Positions 35,945 to 44,146 of a stretch of DNA of 64,000 nt are shown here, one piece after another. Where the stretch lies: the NCBI RefSeq assembly GCF_032393985.1, contig NZ_CP135918.1, positions 5,519,724 to 5,583,723 of the forward strand, in the 5' to 3' direction. This DNA comes from Fischerella sp. JS2. Lineage in GTDB: Bacteria; Cyanobacteriota; Cyanobacteriia; Cyanobacteriales; Nostocaceae. Under the pieces are notes generated by a model, which had not been told where the DNA came from, ran no database searches, and saw only the letters and a program-made list of their open reading frames with translations. Position numbers and translations under genes: made by a program. Each line of letters starts with the position of its first letter. The stretch's first letter is position 1.

Positions 35945-36466
35945 GTGAGTTCAGAGAGTATAGAAATTGCCAAAAATCGCTACCAGCAAGGAAGAGTAGC
36001 CTTTGAAAGTGGGCTATACCGAGAAGCTATTGAACAACTAGAAAAAGCAAGCGCCTTGTTGGCCCGTAACACTCGCCTGAGTGGTGAAGTACAAATTTGG
36101 CTGGCGACAGCTTATGAAGCAGCAGGACGAACAGATGATGCGATCGCCCTATGCGAACAACTCAAACGCCATCCCCATCATGAAACAAGTAAAGAAGCGC
36201 GGCGACTGCAATACATTCTCAAAGCACCCAGATTGCAACGTCCCCAAGAATGGATGACTCAAATTCCTGATTTTAGCAATCTTGCTGATAATGAAAGTAA
36301 AATTAGTTTCTCTGCTAATCCTAATAAATCTTTTGGATCTAAAAAGCCTCCTGAGCGAGAATTAGTTGATATCACTCAGGTCAATACTAAAGATAATCGC
36401 TTTATCTGGGTAGCTTTAATTGCGATTGGTTTAACATTGGTGAGTTTAATTTGGTTGAATGTTTAG
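35945..36466 (+). CDS. TPR-like tail-anchored protein
   Basis: A 173-residue protein. Two TPR-like helical hairpins (RYQQGRVAFESGLYREAIEQ and VQIWLATAYEAAGRTDDAIA) fill residues 12-75; a polar middle follows and the C-terminus is a single membrane helix (FIWVALIAIGLTLVSLIWLN). It should sit on the membrane with the TPR part in the cytoplasm. Start is GTG at 35945. Next gene in the same direction is a DUF3153 lipoprotein; conserved neighbours of unknown role. Confidence 0.7.
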   Translation: MSSESIEIAKNRYQQGRVAFESGLYREAIEQLEKASALLARNTRLSGEVQIWLATAYEAAGRTDDAIALCEQLKRHPHHETSKEARRLQYILKAPRLQRPQEWMTQIPDFSNLADNESKISFSANPNKSFGSKKPPERELVDITQVNTKDNRFIWVALIAIGLTLVSLIWLNV

Positions 36467-36612
36467 AGATAGGGGATCAGGGATTAGGGATCGGGGATCG
36501 GGAAAAGGGAGACAAGGAGGACAAGGGGGAGAATAACAAATGACAATTGACCAATGACTATTGACCAATGACTATTGACCAATGACTATTGACTTTTGAG
36601 GAGATTTTTATA

Positions 36613-37416
36613 GTGATCAATTTGTCTACTTTTAGAAAAAGTTTTGTGTGGCTGAGATTTATTTGCCTCATGCTAATAGCAACTTTGCTGCTTACTGGGT
36701 GCGTGGATTATAACGTGGGGGTACGTTTTGATAACTCTAATAGCGGTGAGTTAGTGCAGCATATTAAGTTGGGAGAACGTCTTACCAGCTTTAGTGGTGA
36801 ACCTGTGTATGAATGGTTAAATAGTGTAGAACGTCGCGCTCGCCAACAAGAAGGTAAAGTGCGGCGACCTTCTAAGGAAGAAGTGATTGTAACAATTCCT
36901 TTTACTAATGGTGAAGAATTGCAAACAAAATTCAATCAATTTTTTCACCCTACTGTTAATCACAAACCTGTCACTAGTGAATCTGAGTCACAACTGCCAA
37001 AAGTAGAGTCAAATTTACTTCTAAATCAGAATAATTTTTTGCTATTGGTGCGGAATCACTTGATTTATGATTTAGATTTGCGATCGCTTGCTTTAATTTC
37101 CAGCGACGGTAATGTCTTGGCAAATGCTGGTTCCATTCTCGATTTAGACTTTAGCTTGAAGACTCCTTGGGGAGCAAAAAGTATTCAAAGAACAGAAAAC
37201 GCTCCCGTACCACAAAAAAATAACAATCAGCTAGTGTGGCACCTCAACCCAGGCGAACTCAACCATATAGAAGCAGTTTTCTGGCTTCCTAGTCCTTTAG
37301 GTATTGGTACATTATTAATTGCGTTATTTATTGGGGCAGGGTATTATCTGCGGTATAAATTTATGCCCGATCCTAGAATTCAGTTTGCTACTAAAACAGC
37401 AGTTAGCGAAGGGTAG
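36613..37416 (+). CDS. DUF3153 lipoprotein
   Basis: A 267-residue envelope protein. A lipobox LLLTGC lies at about residues 25-30, so it is likely lipid-anchored; the conserved opening VDYNVGVRFDNSNSGELVQH marks the cyanobacterial DUF3153 family, and a second membrane helix is near the C-terminus (LGIGTLLIALFIGAGYYL). GTG 36613 is picked because GAGGAG lies 7-9 bases before it. Function unknown. Confidence 0.75.
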   Translation: MINLSTFRKSFVWLRFICLMLIATLLLTGCVDYNVGVRFDNSNSGELVQHIKLGERLTSFSGEPVYEWLNSVERRARQQEGKVRRPSKEEVIVTIPFTNGEELQTKFNQFFHPTVNHKPVTSESESQLPKVESNLLLNQNNFLLLVRNHLIYDLDLRSLALISSDGNVLANAGSILDLDFSLKTPWGAKSIQRTENAPVPQKNNNQLVWHLNPGELNHIEAVFWLPSPLGIGTLLIALFIGAGYYLRYKFMPDPRIQFATKTAVSEG

Positions 37417-37554
37417 TAGGAGGTGGGGAGATGGGGGGAGTGTGTAGACGCGTAGCGGCTTAAGGTAAGGGTGGAGTATGAGGAGTATGAGGAGAATAAA
37501 TAGCAACCAACCACTAACTACTAACTACTAACTACCAACAACCAACAACTCATT

Positions 37555-39186
37555 GTGAAAGCACAGCTTTTGTTAATCTTCACCTTATTGGTTGTCAATT
37601 CTGGAGTGGCGCATTCACAAACACCTGTACCAAACCCACAAACAACAGCCACTCCAACAGTTATTCCCACAACAACTGTTACACCAAAATCGAGTCAGTC
37701 GAACAAAGTCAAGACTTCTAAGCGAAAATTGTCAGACACTCTTGAAGCAGTAGATAAAGAACTGACATCCATTGTCTTTTTCTTAGCTAAGATAGTAGTA
37801 ATTTTACTGAGTTTGCTGGTGATTCAGCGAATTCTTGTACTAATTATTTACCGTTCATCCCAACTGATTATCGACAATTTCAGCAATGCCACTGGTGCTG
37901 ATGAAATGGAAAGTGTATTGTCAGGTTTGTCACAATTGACACGGGAAAAATTGATACGGGAAATGAAAGGTGTTCACCAGCGTGTCAAACAGCACATCGA
38001 AAAATTAGGGCCCGAAACCTATCGTCCACCAGATAAGTTACCTCTTCCACGTTCAACCCCTGACCAAAGATTAGCTGATTTGGTTGCTTCACTCAATGAA
38101 TTTACACCTGACCAAATAGATCCGGTTGTGCAATTGCTGAAGGTGATATTTCCACCTTTTGGCACTAAAGTCACCTGTATTCTCCAAAGCCAAGGTGAAG
38201 ATCACGAAAGAATCGGCATGACTTTTGAAATCACAGATATTGAAGGTCGGGTGGCTTCTGTACTTTACACTGTCTGGGAATCAGATGATCGCAAAATAGT
38301 CAGTTCTTCGGATGAACAACCAAAAGTAGCACTGAAAGACCGCTTTCGACAGTTACAGAGAACAGCTACACGTTGGCTAGCAGTAGAACTGTGTAGGCAA
38401 GAAATGGTAAAAGCTGTTCCCTTCTACTACTTAGGCAAGTCGCGTAAACACTATCAAGCTAGAATTCATAATTTTTTTGGTGTTCTCAATCAAACAAGCG
38501 CCCAAACTCATGGTCGATTTTTTTACCAGTTAGCAATTGAGGATTTGCAAACCAGTATTAACCTTAACCCAGATTGGTATCAACCATACGATAATTTAGC
38601 TGAGACTTATAGTCTCTTGGCACGTACAGAAAAAGGTGATAGAAGAGTCGGTCATCTCCAAAGCGCGATCGCTCGCTACGATGAAGCACTCAAGCGAGTT
38701 ACAGAACCAACTGTGCAGTTAAGGATAAAAGTTGCTCGTGCAATCACCCAACTACTTACAGCAAAAGAAGATTTGATCTTGGCAGCAAAACAGGAAATCC
38801 AAAACCTGGAAACAACAAAAAACTGGGATGCTACTACAGTATTAAACTACCGCTTACTGTATTATTTTGCCTGCTGGTATGCACTAGCTTATCGCCTGGA
38901 TGACGCGGATGAAACTCAAAAGCAAGCCTACCGCTACCTAACTTATAGCCTAGCAAGAGATCATAGCAGAGACTTTTGGGAGTGGGTTGGTAAAGATCCA
39001 GACCTAGAAAGCATCCGTGCAGGTCTTCCGGAACTCAAATCTGCGCTTTTGAAGAAATTGAATGAAAATCCACAATTGCCAACGCTAACTGGCAAAGACT
39101 TTGCCGAATCTATAGCAGAAGTTCTAGGGGCAGTTAGTTGGAGATCGACAGAGATGGAGAACTTGGGGTCCTCTAGAGGGGATTAG
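37555..39186 (+). CDS. Membrane protein with TPR-like C-terminal region, unknown
   Basis: A 543-residue protein. An N-terminal signal (MKAQLLLIFTLLVVNSGVAH) is followed by a Thr/Pro-rich linker, a membrane helix (about residues 77-98, IVFFLAKIVVILLSLLVI) and a large soluble part. Around residues 320-480 the pattern AIEDLQTSINLNPDWYQPYD and HLQSAIARYDEALKR is TPR-like. No catalytic motif is seen. A GTG start at 37555 follows a heptamer tract. It stands before the small protein at 39448; both are unrecognised and may act together. Confidence 0.6.
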   Translation: MKAQLLLIFTLLVVNSGVAHSQTPVPNPQTTATPTVIPTTTVTPKSSQSNKVKTSKRKLSDTLEAVDKELTSIVFFLAKIVVILLSLLVIQRILVLIIYRSSQLIIDNFSNATGADEMESVLSGLSQLTREKLIREMKGVHQRVKQHIEKLGPETYRPPDKLPLPRSTPDQRLADLVASLNEFTPDQIDPVVQLLKVIFPPFGTKVTCILQSQGEDHERIGMTFEITDIEGRVASVLYTVWESDDRKIVSSSDEQPKVALKDRFRQLQRTATRWLAVELCRQEMVKAVPFYYLGKSRKHYQARIHNFFGVLNQTSAQTHGRFFYQLAIEDLQTSINLNPDWYQPYDNLAETYSLLARTEKGDRRVGHLQSAIARYDEALKRVTEPTVQLRIKVARAITQLLTAKEDLILAAKQEIQNLETTKNWDATTVLNYRLLYYFACWYALAYRLDDADETQKQAYRYLTYSLARDHSRDFWEWVGKDPDLESIRAGLPELKSALLKKLNENPQLPTLTGKDFAESIAEVLGAVSWRSTEMENLGSSRGD

Positions 39187-39447
39187 GGGCAGTGGGGAGG
39201 AGTGTGTAGACACGTAAGTGGCTTAAGGTAAGGGTGGGGTGTGTAGACACGCTCATAGGCTTCCCGTAGGGTGGAGTGTGAGGAGTGTGTAGACACGCTC
39301 ATAGGCTTCCCGTAGGGTGGAGTAAGTATTCAATAACAACTAACAACTAACCACTAACAACTAACAACTAATGTACAGACGCGAGGAACATCGCGTCTGT
39401 ACCTACTAACCACTAACAACTAACTACTAACAATCAACAAATTTAAA
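39187..39447. repeat. Dense repeat block
   Basis: Three copies of the GTGTAGACACG...GGCTT...GGGTGGAGT type repeat (39206-39330), heptamer tracts of ACTAACC/AACAACT type (39340-39440) and palindrome copy 6 at 39373-39402. No gene. Confidence 0.7.
39373..39402. repeat. Palindromic dispersed repeat, copy 6
   Basis: GTACAGACGCGA-GGAACA-TCGCGTCTGTAC, with both arms fully complementary (GTACAGA/TCTGTAC) where copy 1 has one mismatch. Confidence 0.8.
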
Positions 39448-39789
39448 ATGAGCCAAGCCGATTTTGAAAAAGCCAAGCAGCGTTTAGTACAAGCAAAACA
39501 AGATATTATCTGGGCGATCAATGTTTTAGACGATGCAGCTAAGAACCTGAGCGAGTATAAGCTCACTCCTGAAGAGATAGTTCAACTAGGCTATCAATTT
39601 CAGCGAGAATTAGAGGAGATTGGCAAAAGAATAGAGCAAAGACGCCACCTAACAACAGATTTAGAATCATTCACATCTAAATCTCCTTCACCCTCTATAA
39701 ATATTGGCGCATCTCGGGAAATAAATTCAAGAATCACAGGGGAAATACCCCCCTTTGATGATCCTGATGAAGACAATGAATATAGATAG
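39448..39789 (+). CDS. Small helical protein, unknown
   Basis: A 113-residue soluble protein. Residues 1-75 look like an antiparallel coiled coil (ADFEKAKQRLVQAKQDIIWA and QFQRELEEIGKRIEQRR); the C-terminus is Ser/Pro-rich and acidic (EIPPFDDPDEDNEY). Not recognised. It follows the TPR-like membrane protein on the same strand, separated by a repeat block that may hold its own promoter, and converges on pdxH. Confidence 0.55.
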   Translation: MSQADFEKAKQRLVQAKQDIIWAINVLDDAAKNLSEYKLTPEEIVQLGYQFQRELEEIGKRIEQRRHLTTDLESFTSKSPSPSINIGASREINSRITGEIPPFDDPDEDNEYR

Positions 39790-39812
39790 CAGCCGTTCAA
39801 TATATTAGAACT

Positions 39813-40457
39813 CTAGGGTGATAGACGCTGTATTTTCCAATCACCATCATCTAAACGAGTATATAAAATGCGATCGTGCAGGCGGTTAGAACGTCCTTGC
39901 CAAAATTCTATTTCTGTAGGGATTACCCGTAAGCCTCCCCAGTGAGGTGGTCGGGGTACATCTTGGTCTTCATACTTAGCTTTTAATTCTTGCAGACGTT
40001 GTTCTAGAATTATTCGACTTTCGATGACTTCGCTTTGATTGGATGCCCACGCACCCAGGCGACTGTTGAAAGGTCGGCTTTGAAAGTAGCTATCTGAATC
40101 GTTTTCAGATACTTTTTCTACATGCCCACAAATGCGGACTTGTCTTTCTAGTTCTGCCCACCAAAAAACAAGGGCTGCTTGGGGATTTTCGGCTAATTCT
40201 TGTCCTTTATGGCTGTTGTAGTTGGTGAAGAAAACGAAACCCCTTTCGTCAAAATCTTTTAGCAACACCATTCTTGCTGAGGGTTTACCATCGGTCGTTG
40301 CAGTAGCAACAGTCATGGCATTTGGTTCTAGCAACTGCGCTGCCAATGCCTCGTCGAACCATTTTTGAAATTCTATAAAAGGATTTGCAGCAACATCGGT
40401 TTCATTTAAGTCCTGTAAGGTGTAGTCTTTGCGTAGATCGGCTACAGTTTTGTCCAT
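39813..40457 (-). CDS. pdxH: Pyridoxamine 5'-phosphate oxidase
   Basis: A 214-residue FMN enzyme that oxidises pyridoxine/pyridoxamine 5'-phosphate to pyridoxal 5'-phosphate. Clear PNPOx features: [20 protein letters not shown] and [20 protein letters not shown] (FMN and substrate site), [27 protein letters not shown], and the family C-terminus [13 protein letters not shown]...IQRLSP. Full length for the family. Confidence 0.95.
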   Translation of the reverse strand: MDKTVADLRKDYTLQDLNETDVAANPFIEFQKWFDEALAAQLLEPNAMTVATATTDGKPSARMVLLKDFDERGFVFFTNYNSHKGQELAENPQAALVFWWAELERQVRICGHVEKVSENDSDSYFQSRPFNSRLGAWASNQSEVIESRIILEQRLQELKAKYEDQDVPRPPHWGGLRVIPTEIEFWQGRSNRLHDRILYTRLDDGDWKIQRLSP

Positions 40458-40562
40458 AGAGTTTTTATCCTGGTAGTTTTGTCAAAAATAATTATGATGA
40501 TAATCAGCGCTAAGTAACTTTTACCAATCCAGCCAAGAGTTTTGTAAATAACATTGCATCAA

Positions 40563-41612
40563 ATGCGACGTTGGGCCTCTGTTCAAAATCTATTAATCTA
40601 TGGTCTAGGCGGTCCAATCATCGCGCTGAATGTTTGGCTACTGTCTGTACTGTTTAGCTATTTCCAGCATCCTATTACAATTTTTAGTGTTGCCACAATA
40701 CTTGCTTTTTTGCTGAATTATCCAGTGAAGTTTTTTGAGCGCGCCCGTATTTCTCGCGCCCAAGCAGTAATCATTGTATTGCTTTTGACTTTGACTTTGT
40801 TGGTCATTTTAGGTGTAACGCTCGTACCAATGGTCATTGACCAAACAAATCAATTGTTAGATAAAATTCCCGATTGGTTAAATAGTAGTCAAGATAATTT
40901 AGAGCAATTACAAATCTGGGCAAAGAAGCGGCGTTTGCCTTTAAATTTCAGCGTCATCAATCAACAAATCAACGCCAATATCCAAATTTTGGTGCAGCAA
41001 ATACCTTCTGGGGCTGTAGGATTTGCGGGAACACTGTTGTCAGGAGTACTGAATGTGGTGTTGGTAGTTGTATTGGCATTTTACATGCTTTTGTATGGCG
41101 ATCGCGTTTGGTATGCTTTAGTCAACCTTTTACCATTTCATATCCGTGTGCCTTTCACTACATCTTTAAGGCTAAATTTTCAAAACTTTTTTCTGATTCA
41201 ACTATTGTTAGGCTTGTTCATGGTGGTGAGTCTTACTCCCATTTTTTTGATTCTGAAAGTCCCCTTTGCACTTTTGTTTGCCATCTTCATTGGTGTATCC
41301 GAACTTATTCCCTTTGTGGGGGCAACTCTAGGTATTGGTACTGTCACAATTTTACTACTACTACAAAATTGGTGGCTGGCTATTCAAGTAGCGATCGCAG
41401 CGATCGTTATGCAGCAAGTGAAAGACAATTTGTTAGGGCCAAAATTACTTGGAGATTTTATTGGCATCAATCCCATCTGGATTTTTGTGTCAATTTTAAT
41501 GGGATTTGAGATTGCTGGGTTTTTAGGATCACTCTTGGCAGTACCTATTGCTGGGACAATTAAAGGTACTTTGGATGCGATGAATAGCACTAAAATTAGA
41601 AAAAATGATTAA
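40563..41612 (+). CDS. AI-2E family (PerM-type) transporter
   Basis: A 349-residue membrane protein with about eight helices. The family core is present: ILAFLLNYPVKFFERARISR near the N-terminus, a long extracytoplasmic loop (QTNQLLDKIPDWLNSSQDNL), and the C-terminal GVSELIPFVGATLGIG and LLGPKLLGDFIGINPIWIFV. Members export signals or act as Na+/H+ transporters; the substrate here is unknown. ATG 40563 is preferred over TTG 40554. Confidence 0.88.
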   Translation: MRRWASVQNLLIYGLGGPIIALNVWLLSVLFSYFQHPITIFSVATILAFLLNYPVKFFERARISRAQAVIIVLLLTLTLLVILGVTLVPMVIDQTNQLLDKIPDWLNSSQDNLEQLQIWAKKRRLPLNFSVINQQINANIQILVQQIPSGAVGFAGTLLSGVLNVVLVVVLAFYMLLYGDRVWYALVNLLPFHIRVPFTTSLRLNFQNFFLIQLLLGLFMVVSLTPIFLILKVPFALLFAIFIGVSELIPFVGATLGIGTVTILLLLQNWWLAIQVAIAAIVMQQVKDNLLGPKLLGDFIGINPIWIFVSILMGFEIAGFLGSLLAVPIAGTIKGTLDAMNSTKIRKND

Positions 41613-41738
41613 ATGATGATTCTTATATTTTTTGTTCTTTGTTAATGCTTGTTTGTTGGTTGGAATAACTATACCTTGGTACTGCTGTGCTAAGGTACTC
41701 ACCAACAACCAACAACTAACAACCAATAACTAAAGTTA

Positions 41739-42572
41739 ATGAATGCTTCTGAGTTACTGGCAACAATTGAAAATCTCATACATCAGGCTGAAAAAGGAGA
41801 AATAGACCCTTGGGATGTGCAGGTGATTGAGGTGATAGACCGCTATATAGAATTAATGGCGCCACAGACAACACAAAAAGGCTATGAAGCCGACTTATCT
41901 CAATCTGGACAAGCTTTTTTATCTGCATCAATGCTGGTATTATTCAAAGCAAATACCTTGATGCAATTGCAATCAGCTGTTGATGAACAGGAAGCTTTAG
42001 CAGATGATAACCTCTTGGAAGAGATAGAAGAAGGGGGACTTTACCAAGCTCATCGCCTGCAATTTGAGCGCCATATCCGTCGTCGTCCAGCAGCAATGCC
42101 ACCACCAAAACGTCGTGTGACTCTGCAAGAGCTCATAGAGCAATTGCAGGTTATGGCAGAGCAATTAAAACTAGTAGAAAAAGTCAATAAGCCGTCGCGT
42201 CCTCGGCGACAGCCCAGCCTGCAAACAATGCGAGCCGCATTAGAACTGGCTCATCAGGAAAATCTTACCGAGGTCGCTGGAGAACTAGAGCAGGTTTTGT
42301 ACCGTTGGTCAACAGAACTTTGTTTGGAACAAAATTGGTTGAATTTGGAACAATTAGTGCAGCTATGGACACAAACAAAACAATCACAGCAGCATGAAAC
42401 AGGTCACAATTCACCAAACGGCCATAAAGTTAGTGTTTTTTGGGCGTTACTATTACTCTCGGCTCAATCGAAAGTGGAGTTACTCCAAGAGGAGTTTTAC
42501 CAAGACATAAAAATAAGATTACTTACAGGCAAAGAAAATAATAGTAGACAATTGGAACAGTTAATGAAATAA
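41739..42572 (+). CDS. scpA: Segregation and condensation protein A
   Basis: A 277-residue kleisin of the SMC-ScpAB condensin. The N-terminal IENLIHQAEKGEIDPWDVQV matches the SMC-neck binding helix region of ScpA, followed by FLSASMLVLFKANTLMQL, a Pro/Arg-rich linker and a C-terminal winged-helix-like part (VSVFWALLLLSAQSKVELLQ). Length and order fit the family. No scpB is in the window. Confidence 0.9.
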   Translation: MNASELLATIENLIHQAEKGEIDPWDVQVIEVIDRYIELMAPQTTQKGYEADLSQSGQAFLSASMLVLFKANTLMQLQSAVDEQEALADDNLLEEIEEGGLYQAHRLQFERHIRRRPAAMPPPKRRVTLQELIEQLQVMAEQLKLVEKVNKPSRPRRQPSLQTMRAALELAHQENLTEVAGELEQVLYRWSTELCLEQNWLNLEQLVQLWTQTKQSQQHETGHNSPNGHKVSVFWALLLLSAQSKVELLQEEFYQDIKIRLLTGKENNSRQLEQLMK

Positions 42573-42672
42573 GTAATATTTGATCTAAAAATATCAATGA
42601 TTTCTAGAATTAATGCTTCAGCTCACCCCTAAATCCGGGTAAATTGAAAGGATAAGCGATCGCTAGTTGGTT

Positions 42673-42816
42673 ATGAAGAAAGTTTCTACTCAAGAAACGC
42701 CTCCCCCGTTCCACAAGAACGAGGCAGGCAGTTTGAACGCACTACGCGAACACATGTCATCTTGCTATGCATATGGTTATACCATGTCCGACAATTCCCG
42801 TATTCCGTGGTTTTAA
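42673..42816 (+). CDS. Possible 47-residue small protein
   Basis: An open frame MKKVSTQETPPPFHKNEAGS then LNALREHMSSCYAYGYTMSD and NSRIPWF, in a 330-bp gap. It is polar with several aromatic residues at the end, but the ribosome site is weak (AGTTGG) and no family was recognised. It might be part of the leader of the next gene. Listed as a candidate only. Confidence 0.3.
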   Translation: MKKVSTQETPPPFHKNEAGSLNALREHMSSCYAYGYTMSDNSRIPWF

Positions 42817-42899
42817 GGATGACTTGGAGCAAAAACAAACCGATGATTAAGTATCACTCACTGAAAGTTTACTGGCTTGTGGTTGAGGAATAAGTATAT

Positions 42900-44066
42900 A
42901 TGAAGGCAATGATTCTGGCAGCGGGCAAGGGAACTCGGGTACGTCCGATTACGTACACTATGCCCAAACCGATGATGCCCATCCTGCAAAAGCCAGTGAT
43001 GGAATTTTTACTAGAACTGTTACGCCAACATGGATTTGACCAAATTATGGTCAATGTGAGCCATTTGGCTGAAGAAATAGAAAGTTATTTCCGTGATGGT
43101 CAGCGCTTTGGCGTACAGATTGCTTATTCTTTTGAAGGGCGAATTGTTGAAGGTACGCTAGTGGGTGAGGCCCTTGGCTCTGCTGGCGGCATGAAAAAAA
43201 TCCAGGATTTTTACCCATTTTTTGATGATACTTTTGTAGTCCTGTGCGGAGATGCCTTAATTGACCTGGATTTGACAGCAGCAGTCAAATGGCACAGAGC
43301 TAAGGGATCAATCGCTACCATTATTATGAAATCCGTACCACGGGAAGAAGTTTCCAGCTACGGTGTGGTTGTTACCGATGAAGATGGTCGCGTTAAAGCT
43401 TTCCAAGAAAAGCCGAAGGTAGAAGAAGCCCTCAGCACCAATATCAATACAGGTATCTATATTTTTGAACCAGAGGTACTAAATTACATACCTTCTGGTG
43501 TAGAGTTTGATATCGGTAGTCAACTATTTCCCAAACTGGTAGAAATGGGTGCCCCTTTCTATGCCATTCCTATGAATTTTGAATGGGTAGATATTGGTAA
43601 AGTCCCAGATTATTGGCGCGCAATTCGCGGTGTGCTACTGGGCGAGATTAAAAACGTCCAAATTCCTGGTCAACAAGTTGCCCCTGGCATTTACACTGGC
43701 TTAAACGTAGCTGTGAATTGGGACAAAGTTGACATTACAGGCCCAGTGTACATCGGTGGCATGACCAAGATAGAAGACGGGGCGAAAATTGTCGGTCCGA
43801 CTATGATCGGCCCCAATTGCTGGATATGCAATGGTGCAACGGTGGAAAACAGCGTCATCTTTGAATGGTCTCGCCTGGGCGCAGGAGTGCGACTAGTCGA
43901 TAAACTAGTATTTGGACGCTATTGTGTGGATAAGACGGGGGCAACAATCGATGTCCAAGCTGCCGCTTTAGACTGGCTGATTACCGATGCCCGTCAAATA
44001 CCGCCATCTCACACTCCTGTCGAACATCAAGCGATCGCAGAATTACTGGGAACAAATGCTAGCTAA
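42900..44066 (+). CDS. Sugar-1-phosphate nucleotidyltransferase with left-handed beta-helix tail
   Basis: A 388-residue NDP-sugar pyrophosphorylase. The N-terminal domain has MILAAGKGTRVRPITYTMPK (residues 4-23), VVLCGDALIDLDL and EWVDIGKVPDYWRA. A hexapeptide-type beta-helix follows (about 275-345: VYIGGMTKIEDGAKIVGPTM). Similar to mannose-1-phosphate guanylyl- and glucose-1-phosphate thymidylyl-transferases; nucleotide and sugar unknown. A related N-terminal half is present in the fused protein at 54402-56930. It begins 84 bp after the 47-codon candidate. Confidence 0.88.
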   Translation: MKAMILAAGKGTRVRPITYTMPKPMMPILQKPVMEFLLELLRQHGFDQIMVNVSHLAEEIESYFRDGQRFGVQIAYSFEGRIVEGTLVGEALGSAGGMKKIQDFYPFFDDTFVVLCGDALIDLDLTAAVKWHRAKGSIATIIMKSVPREEVSSYGVVVTDEDGRVKAFQEKPKVEEALSTNINTGIYIFEPEVLNYIPSGVEFDIGSQLFPKLVEMGAPFYAIPMNFEWVDIGKVPDYWRAIRGVLLGEIKNVQIPGQQVAPGIYTGLNVAVNWDKVDITGPVYIGGMTKIEDGAKIVGPTMIGPNCWICNGATVENSVIFEWSRLGAGVRLVDKLVFGRYCVDKTGATIDVQAAALDWLITDARQIPPSHTPVEHQAIAELLGTNAS

Positions 44067-44146
44067 TTGTTAATAGTTAGTAGTTAGTAGTTAGTAGTTG
44101 GATTTTTGCAACTAACCACTAACCACTAACCACTAACCACTAACTA
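44066..44146. repeat. Facing heptamer tracts between converging genes
   Basis: TAGTTAG-type units (44070-44100), then ACTAACC-type units (44110-44145), complementary and able to pair; the tract touches the speA stop codon. It may replace a terminator. Confidence 0.75.
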
